From a virus, in the IMG/VR virus record IMGVR_UViG_3300044640_000504, positions 1 to 57,897 of that record: a stretch of DNA of 57,897 nt; one strand, 5' to 3'. Position numbers and translations under genes: made by a program. Below, in pieces: positions 49,276 to 57,189 of this stretch; the stretch's first letter is position 1, and each line of letters starts with the position of its first letter. The notes under the pieces were generated by a model that was not told where the DNA came from, ran no database searches, and was given only the letters and a program-made list of their open reading frames with translations.

Positions 49276-50922
49276 TTAGATATTAGCCAAACCTTCAACC
49301 AATACTTTACCGTAAAATTCTGGACGAACCAATTTTTTAGCGTAACGAGTCATAACACCTCTACGTGGAGTGAAGTTATCTGGGTCGTACACCAATGGAG
49401 TCAAGATTAAAGGTACATATGGAGCATAAACCGCACCAGTCTCAAGGAAGTTATTTCCTTTGTAACCCAATAAGATTTCGTTAGAAGTCATGTAAGGGTT
49501 TTTGTAAACTGTGTAACGATTAGCCAAAGAACCAACTTGAGTTACACCAGCTGCGAATTGTTTAGCATCTTTATCAGCGTTTACAGAGAAAGCTGGGATT
49601 GATTCTAAAATAGTACAAACGTCTGGAGAAGCAACGATAAAGTTAGCTCCACCACGCATTGTCAATTGGTGAATCTTGTTAGATACTTTGTTTAATTTAG
49701 TTCCTAAAGTCTGGAACCAAGTGTTTTTAGTGTAAGCACTTGCGTTAGATGAATCTGCATCAATTGCAAATTCTGAACCATTCCACTCATTACCAATCTT
49801 TGTAGACCAGTATTCAGTAGTTAATGCGTTTCCTTTCAATAAATCCAAGATTTCCAAGTCAATCTCTAATGAGATATATTCAGATAACATAGCAGTCAAT
49901 TCAGCTTCTGCATCAATTGAGTGGTAAGCGTTCAAATCTTGTGCCAATTCTGGAGTCCAAACTGCTTTCAACTTACGAGTTTTAGCAACGATTGCCTCTG
50001 ATTTCAATTCTAAATCTACTTGAGGAATGTTCAAGTTAGTTCCACCTGATGGGTTGTTGATAGGGTCTCTATCTTCGAAATCACCACGAGATGTTGCAGT
50101 TGGCTGTACAGAATATACTAAACCAATAGTTGCAGCAGTTGAACCTGAAGCCAATACTGATGAACTTACGATTAATGATACAGTACCATTAGAAGAGTAA
50201 GTAGTCAATGCTGGGTAGTAAGTGTTGATTGAACCAGAAGTTCCACCTTGTAATGAACCAGATACATAGAATGAACGTACTGCGTTAGTGTCAGCAGATA
50301 ATGCTGCAACTGAAGCAGATGTTAAAGTAATTTTGTACAAGTTACCAGCAGCAACTGAAGCCGATAAAGATGAATCAAAATTGATGTCAGATAAAGCAGT
50401 AACTTTAGCTGCAGTAGCGAAAGATACGATAGCAGAATTATCATTTACTGAATATGCATAACGTCCTTCACCGTAAAGACCATTTTGAGCTACGTTAGTT
50501 GAACCTAACTTCGCTGCAGATGTTCCACCATATAATGATGTGCTAGATGCATCACCATATCCTTTTCCAGTTGTACCATATTTGAAATCCATGTAGAAAA
50601 TCAAACCTGATGGTAAGTTCATTGGTTGTACCGAAACAAATTCCTTTGCTGCGATTTCACCGAATATACGGCGAACCAATGGTAAAGCTACACCAGACCA
50701 TTCTTCAGAACCACCTGAAAAACCTGTCTTTGTAGTCTCATCTAATAATTGTTTTGCTTGGTTTTCTAAAATTACAGCCATTCCGTGCTCTTCAGTTGCA
50801 CCAGTTAAGCCTTCTAATAAACCAGTTTTTTCCCACTTGTTTTTCAACCCGCGAGTTTGCTCAAGCATAACCGCAGTTGGGTTTTTGCCTTCCATTAATT
50901 TGTTTAAATTAAATTGTGCCAT
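49276..50922 (-). CDS. 23: Major capsid protein (gp23 family)
   Basis: This 548-residue protein resembles T4 gp23 (521). An N-terminal propeptide has helical LNKLMEGKNP and LLEGLTGATEEHGMAVILEN parts and ends at LLDE (59-62), fitting the (L/I)xE rule of the gp21 protease, so the mature chain probably starts at Thr 63. Then comes the conserved core (ALPLVRRIFGEIAAKEFVSV then QPMNLPSGLIFYMDFKYG), DLEILDLLKGN in the middle and TRYAKKLVRPEFYGKVLV at the end. The gene follows the scaffold gene by 19 bases, has AAGGAA before its ATG and ends at a strong terminator. Confidence 0.93.
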   Translation of the reverse strand: MAQFNLNKLMEGKNPTAVMLEQTRGLKNKWEKTGLLEGLTGATEEHGMAVILENQAKQLLDETTKTGFSGGSEEWSGVALPLVRRIFGEIAAKEFVSVQPMNLPSGLIFYMDFKYGTTGKGYGDASSTSLYGGTSAAKLGSTNVAQNGLYGEGRYAYSVNDNSAIVSFATAAKVTALSDINFDSSLSASVAAGNLYKITLTSASVAALSADTNAVRSFYVSGSLQGGTSGSINTYYPALTTYSSNGTVSLIVSSSVLASGSTAATIGLVYSVQPTATSRGDFEDRDPINNPSGGTNLNIPQVDLELKSEAIVAKTRKLKAVWTPELAQDLNAYHSIDAEAELTAMLSEYISLEIDLEILDLLKGNALTTEYWSTKIGNEWNGSEFAIDADSSNASAYTKNTWFQTLGTKLNKVSNKIHQLTMRGGANFIVASPDVCTILESIPAFSVNADKDAKQFAAGVTQVGSLANRYTVYKNPYMTSNEILLGYKGNNFLETGAVYAPYVPLILTPLVYDPDNFTPRRGVMTRYAKKLVRPEFYGKVLVEGLANI

Positions 50923-50941
50923 TTGTTTTGTTCCTTATTTG

Positions 50942-52114
50942 TTATTTAATTAATCCTGCTAATTGTTTAAATCTATCAGAGTAAGCAGAATTTTCGCTGA
51001 TGATTTGTTTTTTTACACCTGTACTCTTTTGTGGTTTAGAAGCTCCTTCAGTAATTCTCTTTACAGATTGTACTTTCTTAACACTTCCACCCATCTTCAT
51101 AGATTCGGCGATTGTTGAGTAAACCAATTTCACTTCACGAATTGTTCCAGTTCTATCGAATGAATCAATAACTTTTGTTTTTTGTTCGTTAGTCAAATTG
51201 TATCCTCTAAATAATTTGTTAGAATATAAAAGTTTAGCGTTCAATAAGTTAATCTCATTGATTGTAGACTTCAAAGTTCTGATTACAGATATTGCTTGTC
51301 TCAATTCATTTTTCAATGATTTTGATTCTTCTACTGCTTTCTTCTCTTCTTCTTCCGCTGCTTCTTCATCTTCTAATTCTTTGATGATAGATTCGATGTT
51401 TAATTCTTCTTCACCATCTTCTTCTTCACCTTCTTCCATTTCAGGAGCTTCTTCTTCGCCGTTTTCACCTTCTAATTCAGCTATTTGCTTTCTTAATTCA
51501 GCAATTTTTTCTGCGTTAGGGTTTTCGTCTTCGTATTCACCTTCTTCCATTTCTTCTTCACCATACTCACCTTCTTCCATTTCATCTTCTCCTTCTGCGC
51601 CCAATTCGTCTTCTAATTCACGAATGATTGCTTCCAAATCTAAATCATCTTCCGATGGAGCTTCCATAGAATCATCTTCCATATCTTCACCTTCTTCCAT
51701 TTCAGCTGCATCTTCCGCTGCATCTTCCATTGAATCTTCATCTTCTTCTTCTGTGATTGATTTAGCGAAATCGTAATCTTCTAACTCATCTTCTGGCTTA
51801 CCAGAAGTTTTAGTTACGTCTGCTGCACCTAACTCATCTTCAGCTTCTGCTGAATCTAATGTTGGTTGTGCACCACCCCCAATGTTAGAAGAACTTAATT
51901 CTTCTTCCATTTTATCTTCTTCTTCCTCTTCTCCCTCATGCATTTCGTCTTCAGCTTCCATATCTTCAGCTTCTGCACGTAATTTTTGAGAAAGAATTGA
52001 CTTCAAACGAGGAGTAAATGCTTCCTCTAATTGAAGTTTTGCGTTTGCTAATGCAGTTTCTCTTACAGCTTTAGCATCGGCGATTGCTTCTTTTAACAAT
52101 TTTGAACTTGCCAT
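50942..52114 (-). CDS. 22: Prohead scaffold / core protein (gp22-like)
   Basis: This 390-residue protein is placed like T4 gp22, between the protease-linked genes and the capsid gene. The N-terminus (SSKLLKEAIADAKAVRETAL) is helical. Residues about 55-260 are extremely acidic (runs such as EEEEEDKMEEELS and DDLDLEAIIRELEDEL). The C-terminus is helical and basic (SSIIRTL-type LRQAISVIRTLKSTINEINL, then a Lys/Arg-rich end). It probably forms the core around which the head assembles and is digested by the prohead protease. It is longer than T4 gp22 (269). Confidence 0.85.
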   Translation of the reverse strand: MASSKLLKEAIADAKAVRETALANAKLQLEEAFTPRLKSILSQKLRAEAEDMEAEDEMHEGEEEEEDKMEEELSSSNIGGGAQPTLDSAEAEDELGAADVTKTSGKPEDELEDYDFAKSITEEEDEDSMEDAAEDAAEMEEGEDMEDDSMEAPSEDDLDLEAIIRELEDELGAEGEDEMEEGEYGEEEMEEGEYEDENPNAEKIAELRKQIAELEGENGEEEAPEMEEGEEEDGEEELNIESIIKELEDEEAAEEEEKKAVEESKSLKNELRQAISVIRTLKSTINEINLLNAKLLYSNKLFRGYNLTNEQKTKVIDSFDRTGTIREVKLVYSTIAESMKMGGSVKKVQSVKRITEGASKPQKSTGVKKQIISENSAYSDRFKQLAGLIK

Positions 52115-52250
52115 TTTTTATACTTGATTTTTTCTAAACCCATTGATTTCGGGTCTAATAGAATTTTGTTAGATTTTCGGTGAGTTTATATAAGGATAAA
52201 CTATTCATCAACTAACAGGATATTAACCAAATGATATTGGTATTACATTA

Positions 52251-52260
52251 TATAGATATA
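52251..52260 (-). promoter_or_regulatory. Variant late-promoter-like motif before the scaffold gene
   Basis: TATATCTATA on the coding strand, one mismatch from the consensus, about 137 bases upstream of the scaffold ATG. The leader holds imperfect inverted repeats (GGGTC/GACCC-like near 52140-52160) of uncertain role. Confidence 0.4.
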
Positions 52261-52282
52261 TACTTTTTAAAAAAAAAGTAAA

Positions 52283-52525
52283 TTATTTATATAAACTACG
52301 AAATTTTTTTGGTATTTCTTTTAATTTTTTACCTCTGTAAAGGTCTTTTTGCTGAACTAATTGTTTTCTTTCAGCTTTTTCCATCATTTCTCTTTTAGTA
52401 ACGGATGGTTTTGTAAATTGTTGTCTATCTCTTAATTCTTTAACAACACCAATTGCATCAAACTTTTTCTTTAATTTCTTTAATGCTCCAGCTATATTGC
52501 CGTCTTTTACTTCAATGTTAATCAT
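52283..52525 (-). CDS. rpsU: Phage-encoded ribosomal protein bS21
   Basis: This 80-residue protein is a bS21: IEVKDGNIAGALKKLKKKFD, then VVKELRDRQQFTKPSVTKRE, closest in style to the Bacteroidota form. Host bS21 has about 64 residues; this one has a basic extension ending FRSLYK. bS21 is a loosely held small-subunit protein near the anti-Shine-Dalgarno. Where I recall Tyr 54 in Flavobacterium (KAAY context), this protein has AERK. It is embedded in the head operon, five bases after a tagged gene. It may join host ribosomes and bias translation toward phage mRNAs. Confidence 0.85.
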   Translation of the reverse strand: MINIEVKDGNIAGALKKLKKKFDAIGVVKELRDRQQFTKPSVTKREMMEKAERKQLVQQKDLYRGKKLKEIPKKFRSLYK

Positions 52526-52529
52526 AACT

Positions 52530-52892
52530 TTACTTTTGTTCTACTTTAGTATAACGTTGATTTTTATCGTTTTGTATTCTTTTCTTTGTTGATTTTACTT
52601 TATCATAAGATGGAGCACCATTGATATATCCACCAGGTAGGGATAAACCTACACCTGCACCACCAGGAAACCCATCTTCTTTAACCATAGATTCTGAACA
52701 ACCGATTGCATCATAGAACTTACTATAATCAAACTTTATTCCTTCGTCTTTAAATTGTCTTACCATATTATCAGCAATAGATTTACGATTTTCTACATCT
52801 AATACTTGATTTAGAATATCAACAATCCCATCTACCATTTGGTATTCGTTATTATCTAACTTTTCTTTTAATATGGTTTTTAACTTTATCAT
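52530..52892 (-). CDS. Putative capsid-targeted internal protein (MIKLKTILKE tag)
   Basis: This 120-residue protein begins MIKLKTILKE, a member of the tag family seen in four or five neighbouring genes. The tag fits a T4-style capsid-targeting sequence with an (L/I)xE cut site (ILKE, residues 7-10). After it comes a helical part (YQMVDGIVDILNQVLDVENR), a Gly-rich loop (GGAGVGLSLPGGY) and a basic end (KRIQNDKNQRYTKVEQK). The start overlaps the previous stop as TAATG. The body has no recognised domain. Confidence 0.65.
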   Translation of the reverse strand: MIKLKTILKEKLDNNEYQMVDGIVDILNQVLDVENRKSIADNMVRQFKDEGIKFDYSKFYDAIGCSESMVKEDGFPGGAGVGLSLPGGYINGAPSYDKVKSTKKRIQNDKNQRYTKVEQK

Positions 52893-53287
52893 TATAGTTT
52901 CTTTAATAAAGTATCCATATCAATTTCAAATGCGTAACCTGCACCACTATATCTTTTATCTGCAATAACTTTCAATCCTAATTTCTTTTCTAAACGGATT
53001 TGAACTAATGATAAGAAATCATCTTCTCCACCATTACCTAATTTAGATATTACATTTTCAATTTTTGATTTATCTTTTATAGATTTTGGAATTAAAACAA
53101 TTTTACCATTATTTGAGGATGCCATAAACTCAACACCACTTGCTTGCGCAAAATCTAACTTTGTAGTTGCTTCTTCTATTACCTCTTCTTTGACCTGTGA
53201 TTTGAATGCAGTATGGTATGGATTAGAATAAACAACTCCTTGCTCAAACTTACCATATCCTTTAACCAAATCCGTTAGCTTTATCAT
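52892..53287 (-). CDS. Putative internal protein with divergent tag
   Basis: I start at the ATG at 53287 (MIKLTDLVKGYGKF), which overlaps the previous stop by one base; an earlier start at 53302 would extend into that gene. The 131-residue protein has a variant of the tag (MIKLTDLV) without the Glu of a cleavage site. The body is mixed alpha/beta: EATTKLDFAQASGVEFMASS, IENVISKLGNGGEDDFLSLV and RYSGAGYAFEIDMDTLLKKL. The last two segments resemble small DNA- or protein-binding folds, without a firm family. Confidence 0.6.
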   Translation of the reverse strand: MIKLTDLVKGYGKFEQGVVYSNPYHTAFKSQVKEEVIEEATTKLDFAQASGVEFMASSNNGKIVLIPKSIKDKSKIENVISKLGNGGEDDFLSLVQIRLEKKLGLKVIADKRYSGAGYAFEIDMDTLLKKL

Positions 53288-53841
53288 TATCCTATATAGC
53301 AATTAAGTTCGTATCCGTTTTTCATTCCGTATACCTGAATATGTAATTGTTTGTTTGATGGTTTTCCACCTTTAGTCAATTCAACCGATACTTTATTAGT
53401 CTTTCCTTCCGATGGTTTACGAGGTCCCATTCCTATCTTTCTAAATGAGTCATCATCATCTACCATATATCCTCTCTTCAAAGCGTATTCTTTTGCAGTT
53501 TGGATTGCTTCAGTATAAGATTTGTGATATACTTTTAAATCGTTTGCTTCGTTCAAAGACTCTACTACAATTACCATTTGGTCTTTTTGTGGAATTGTAT
53601 ATTTTTTATTTCTTTTCCACGGAGTTAAAATTGCGTTACCTTCTGCATCTTTACCTACTACTTTTGATAAATACGATTGTCCGATATTTTTAAAATCATT
53701 AGCGTTCTTTCCTACCCAAACATAATCTCCGTTTTTGGCGTTTTTCTCAAAATCAGAAACATTGTTGTATTGTTTTTTGATTTTCATTTGACCATTGGAG
53801 TCAAACTTTATTTCGCTTAATAATTCTTTTAGCTTTATCAT
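53287..53841 (-). CDS. Putative capsid-targeted internal protein (MIKLKELLSE tag)
   Basis: This 184-residue protein starts MIKLKELLSE, giving an (L)xE site at LSE. The body has an SH3-like KNGDYVWVGKNANDFKNIGQ segment, AILTPWKRNKKYTIPQKDQM, and a C-terminal strand pair (KQLHIQVYGMKNGYELNCY) with a helix YTEAIQTAKEYALKRGYMVD. It starts two bases after the previous stop. If packaged and trimmed it would be an injected internal protein. The body function is unknown. Confidence 0.65.
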   Translation of the reverse strand: MIKLKELLSEIKFDSNGQMKIKKQYNNVSDFEKNAKNGDYVWVGKNANDFKNIGQSYLSKVVGKDAEGNAILTPWKRNKKYTIPQKDQMVIVVESLNEANDLKVYHKSYTEAIQTAKEYALKRGYMVDDDDSFRKIGMGPRKPSEGKTNKVSVELTKGGKPSNKQLHIQVYGMKNGYELNCYIG

Positions 53842-53842
53842 C

Positions 53843-54352
53843 TTATTTTTGTGCTCTTAAATCTGCTAAATCATCTGAACCAATATCACCATCTTTATCA
53901 ACATCTAATTTGTGTTGATTTCCAACTAACTTTTCGTTACGGATACCTAATCTTTGATTTACTTCTTCTTCACTTAATTCACTAACACCATAGTATCTAC
54001 CTATAATGTGTCCCATATCTTCGTATAGGTTTTCCATTTGTGAATGTAATGATTTTGCTTCGTTAGCAATCTTTTCGAATTGAGATGATAGTTTCCCTAG
54101 CTCATTCATATTTCGTTTGACTGTGCTCTCGTCAAAGTGATTACCAGCTTCTTTATTAGCGAACTCACTAGCTGCATCTGTGATTGCACCCAATGTTTCA
54201 GCGATTTGTGCCAAATCATTTTCATTCTTTAACTTTGGTCCAAATGAACCATAAGTAGAAATGATTTCTAAAAAGTGTCTTCTTGCTTCGTTGCTTAAAG
54301 TTTGTTTAGATGCACCCACACCTTCACCTAATAATTTCTTTAACTTTATCAT
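53843..54352 (-). CDS. Putative capsid-targeted internal protein (MIKLKKLLGE tag)
   Basis: I start at the ATG at 54352 (MIKLKKLLGEG), following the pattern of its neighbours, rather than at 54376. The 169-residue protein is mostly helical: SNEARRHFLEIISTYGSFGP, AETLGAITDAASEFANKEAG, NELGKLSSQFEKIANEAKSL. It ends with a possible EF-hand-like calcium loop (DVDKDGDIGSDDLADL). The LGE at 8-10 fits the (L/I)xE cut rule. A helical, possibly calcium-binding internal protein is suggested. Confidence 0.65.
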   Translation of the reverse strand: MIKLKKLLGEGVGASKQTLSNEARRHFLEIISTYGSFGPKLKNENDLAQIAETLGAITDAASEFANKEAGNHFDESTVKRNMNELGKLSSQFEKIANEAKSLHSQMENLYEDMGHIIGRYYGVSELSEEEVNQRLGIRNEKLVGNQHKLDVDKDGDIGSDDLADLRAQK

Positions 54353-54376
54353 ATTATTTTTTATTAAATATTTCAA

Positions 54377-54895
54377 TTACATATCTAATTTAACTTTAGA
54401 CTTAACCATATCTAAATTTTTCATAAATATTTGTACAGCTTCTCCAGCATCTTTAGTTTTTCCAAAAGATTTTATTATTTCACCTTCTTCAGTACCTAAT
54501 GTTACATAATATTTATCACCTTCTTTAGCTATACCATATTTTATAGCACCATCTTTTGTAGATAAATAATCCATTTCGCCAGCATCACTATCTTCATTAT
54601 CCATTTTAGCATAAATTTCTTTTGGAAGTGCATCCGATATATGGTTTACTTTTTTAGCTGGAGTGGATGTTGAAGTTGATTTAGGTTCTAATTTTTTTGG
54701 TTTACCAAAAATATTTCCGTTTGAAGAACTTCCAGTAGATTTTGTAGATTGCGATTTATCTTTTATAGCAGTATGTGTACCTGCTTTAATTGCAGAATCT
54801 CTATGTTCTTTTGATTTAAATACCGACGTGTTACCTGTTTTCTTATTAGTAGCAGTAAACGTTTCTTCGTTCAATAATTTCTTTAACTTTATCAT
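54377..54895 (-). CDS. Putative capsid-targeted internal protein (MIKLKKLLNE tag)
   Basis: I start at the ATG at 54895 (MIKLKKLLNEETF), five codons inside a longer frame, because it keeps the tag at the very N-terminus. The 172-residue protein has a Lys/Ser/Thr-rich disordered part (STGSSSNGNIFGKPKKLEP) and a folded C-terminal half (DYLSTKDGAIKYGIAKEGDK, KSFGKTKDAGEAVQIFMKNL). LNE at 8-10 is a candidate cut site. T4 internal proteins are likewise basic and tagged. It starts one base after the previous stop. Confidence 0.65.
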   Translation of the reverse strand: MIKLKKLLNEETFTATNKKTGNTSVFKSKEHRDSAIKAGTHTAIKDKSQSTKSTGSSSNGNIFGKPKKLEPKSTSTSTPAKKVNHISDALPKEIYAKMDNEDSDAGEMDYLSTKDGAIKYGIAKEGDKYYVTLGTEEGEIIKSFGKTKDAGEAVQIFMKNLDMVKSKVKLDM

Positions 54896-54896
54896 A

Positions 54897-55121
54897 TTAT
54901 TTTGCTTCAAATTGTTCTATAAGTTTGATTGCCATATCAATATGTTTGATAGCTTCTTTGCTATAAGGTGCAATGTTATGCTTAACCTCTTTCAATCTAT
55001 CTAATGATTTTTCACGAGTCATTGCGTGCATTGCTGCTTCTAACAAATCTCTTCTTTCTTGCTCATTAGATTTGGCTTTAATCTTATTAGAAGCCATATA
55101 TTGCGTTATATTAAATGCCAT
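54897..55121 (-). CDS. Small helical head-operon protein
   Basis: This 74-residue protein is helical and charged (NITQYMASNKIKAKSNEQER, then LLEAAMHAMTREKSLDRLKE, then KHIDMAIKLIEQFEAK). It has no tag and lies seven bases after the prohead protease gene. T4 has small core proteins (gp67, gp68) near gp21, so a prohead core role is possible, but I see no specific similarity. Confidence 0.6.
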   Translation of the reverse strand: MAFNITQYMASNKIKAKSNEQERRDLLEAAMHAMTREKSLDRLKEVKHNIAPYSKEAIKHIDMAIKLIEQFEAK

Positions 55122-55128
55122 ATTTTTA

Positions 55129-55713
55129 TTAGTTTAATTCTTCTATTATTTGTCTCATTAAATCTTGTGATTTACACCACTTTCCACACTCTTCGATTTC
55201 TCTTTTCACACTTTCGTTCATAGAAGTTGGTGATAAAAATGCACCATGTGTAGATGGATTAGATACAAAATCCCAACCAATTAGTTCAAAATCTTCTTGT
55301 ACCATTACAGTATTATCTCTCATAGGTTTAACTGAACCCATACCTCTACTGCTAATACCCAAACGGATATTGTGTTTGAATAATTCTTTTAAGATGTTAC
55401 CAGATGGAGTTGAAAGAACTTCTACTGTCCCACATAAATCACTACCATCCCACCAAATTTCTTTAATGTTATGTGATACATTCTTTAAGTTAATAACGGT
55501 TGATTCTGGATGGTCTAATTCACCCAATGCTCTACGCTCTTGTATTAGGGTTTCGTATTTCTTTGCTTCCCTCTGTAATATGTTAAGAGGATAGATACGA
55601 TGATTTTGGTTAGGAGCATCTGCTCTTTGCAAAACACCTTTAACCAAAAACTTGCCGTTTTCATCTTCTTGTAGCCTACCTTCAAAAAGGTTGTGTTCTA
55701 TTAATAATCCCAT
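55129..55713 (-). CDS. 21: Prohead core protease (gp21 family)
   Basis: This 194-residue protein fits the T4 gp21 / herpes-assemblin-like fold. It has HRIYPLNILQREAKKYETLI, GELDHPE with the likely catalytic His 68, the VSHNIKEIWWDGSDLCGTVE strand pair, and GISSRGMGSV with the likely catalytic Ser 122. A second His lies in the LFKHNIRL region. It cleaves scaffold, internal proteins and capsid propeptide after (L/I)xE. It is upstream of the tagged genes, scaffold and capsid gene, as in T4-like phages. It is close in length to T4 gp21 (212). Confidence 0.9.
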   Translation of the reverse strand: MGLLIEHNLFEGRLQEDENGKFLVKGVLQRADAPNQNHRIYPLNILQREAKKYETLIQERRALGELDHPESTVINLKNVSHNIKEIWWDGSDLCGTVEVLSTPSGNILKELFKHNIRLGISSRGMGSVKPMRDNTVMVQEDFELIGWDFVSNPSTHGAFLSPTSMNESVKREIEECGKWCKSQDLMRQIIEELN

Positions 55714-55716
55714 ATC

Positions 55717-56595
55717 TTATGCTAGTAAGTAGTAATACTCTTTAAAATGTTTGATTCGGTCAGCCAATCCAATTGTACCACCATTTACTCTTTTTGTTAT
55801 TTGTGTAACTACCGCATCGGAAGACCCACCATCAGCTAACTTATGTAATCCGTTTTTAGAGAAAAACCAAGCGGCCGAGAGTAAAGCGTACTTTGAAGCA
55901 ACCACATCTGGGTTTGCACAAACATCTTCACCGATGGACTTACCGAATGCGGTATAGTTTTCCTTTCCAGTTAATTGAATATACCCACGCCCTCTGAATT
56001 TGTAGCCCTCACGAGTTGCTTCAACTCCATTTCCCATACGTCCACCATATACTCTACTTGCAATCATCTCCGGCTTTCTTTGATATGCCGTTGCCATTGC
56101 TACCGTTGGAAAGTATTTCTTAAATATACCCATCAATCCTTTTGCAGAATAGTTTAGGTTTTCTTGTGTTGCTTTGAAACCACCACTTTCATGTCCACAT
56201 TGTGCCAAAAAGTGTGCTAATCTTAAAGGAGTGTTTATACCAAACTTCGCTGCCGTATCTGGAATCATAGCAATTACATTGGCAGGAATATGTCCTTTTA
56301 ATTTATCTAATTTTAAACCAGGAAAAGATGGTGATGCTACTACTACTGGTGCAGGTGCTACAACGGGTGCTGGAGTTGGTGTTGCTACTACTACTGGTTT
56401 AGGAACTGGGGTTAAACCCATAATCTTATTCCAAGTATTAGGTCCAACAATACCATCAGCAGTCAAACCATTTTTGGCTTGCCATGCTTTTACTGCATCT
56501 TCCGTTTTTGGTCCGAAATTACCAACTGGGTCTAGTCCCAATTTAACCTGTAATTTCTTTACATCTTCGTTATTATCACCTCTCTTCAATAACAT
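55717..56595 (-). CDS. Endolysin: peptidoglycan-binding domain plus GH19 lysozyme/chitinase-like
   Basis: I start at the ATG at 56595 (MLLKRGDNNEDVKKLQ), just after the previous stop and with AGAGAGGG upstream, giving 292 residues. Residues 1-60 are a PG_binding_1 domain (DVKKLQVKLGL, FGPKTEDAVKAWQAKNGLTA). A Pro/Val-rich linker spans 62-92. Residues about 100-292 are GH19-like: LAHFLAQCGHESGGFKA with the likely acid Glu 136, SRVYGGRMGNG and FRGRGYIQLTGKENY. It cuts the cell-wall glycan. There is no signal peptide, so release needs a holin or it acts from the virion. Confidence 0.9.
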   Translation of the reverse strand: MLLKRGDNNEDVKKLQVKLGLDPVGNFGPKTEDAVKAWQAKNGLTADGIVGPNTWNKIMGLTPVPKPVVVATPTPAPVVAPAPVVVASPSFPGLKLDKLKGHIPANVIAMIPDTAAKFGINTPLRLAHFLAQCGHESGGFKATQENLNYSAKGLMGIFKKYFPTVAMATAYQRKPEMIASRVYGGRMGNGVEATREGYKFRGRGYIQLTGKENYTAFGKSIGEDVCANPDVVASKYALLSAAWFFSKNGLHKLADGGSSDAVVTQITKRVNGGTIGLADRIKHFKEYYYLLA

Positions 56596-56597
56596 AA

Positions 56598-57188
56598 TTA
56601 ATCCCTCTCTTGTTTTGCTTTCCAAGCTGCATCTACTTTATTAAAAAATGCTTTCTTTTCATCATCACTCATAGATGGAATAGATTTACCAGCTTTATCC
56701 ATTACTTTTTGGAAAAACTTTTGGTATTCTGCTTCCTCTTGCATTACCTCTCTTACGATTGATTTTAATGCTTCTCTCTTTAATGATTTTTGCTTACCCA
56801 TAGTTTGTGGCAATCCGTTTGCTACATTTTCGATACCTTCTTTTACTACTTCTTCTTTAATTTTTTTAGATGCTAATTTAGAATCGTGTTTTGATTTATT
56901 AGATGTATATGAACCATCACCCCACCACGCTACAATTGCATCAGTATCGGCAGTTGAATGAAATCCAGAACCTGCATTAAATACATCTACAAATTGTAAT
57001 CCTTTTTTAGATTTGATTAGGTCTTTAGCAAATTGAATTGCCTGTCTTTCATTACTAAACTTTTTAGCAGCTCTTATACCATCTGAATAATGAACTTCAT
57101 ATGCTTCTTGAACTTGTGCAGTTCTTGAACCAATTGGTCCACCTAATGCTTTAAGAGTAATGATACCCGATTTTTGTAAATGTCTCAT
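56598..57188 (-). CDS. Head-operon protein of unknown function
   Basis: This 196-residue protein has an N-terminal alpha/beta part (VHYSDGIRAAKKFSNERQAI, then FAKDLIKSKKGLQFVDVF), a disordered Lys-rich linker, and a C-terminal part (SIVREVMQEEAEYQKFFQKV, then SMSDDEKKAFFNKVDAAW). The C-terminal DDEKKAFFNKVDAAW ending resembles endings I recall from proteins of T4-like marine phages near the portal and protease genes. It starts after the preceding stop by one base. The function is unknown. Confidence 0.6.
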   Translation of the reverse strand: MRHLQKSGIITLKALGGPIGSRTAQVQEAYEVHYSDGIRAAKKFSNERQAIQFAKDLIKSKKGLQFVDVFNAGSGFHSTADTDAIVAWWGDGSYTSNKSKHDSKLASKKIKEEVVKEGIENVANGLPQTMGKQKSLKREALKSIVREVMQEEAEYQKFFQKVMDKAGKSIPSMSDDEKKAFFNKVDAAWKAKQERD

Positions 57189-57189
57189 A

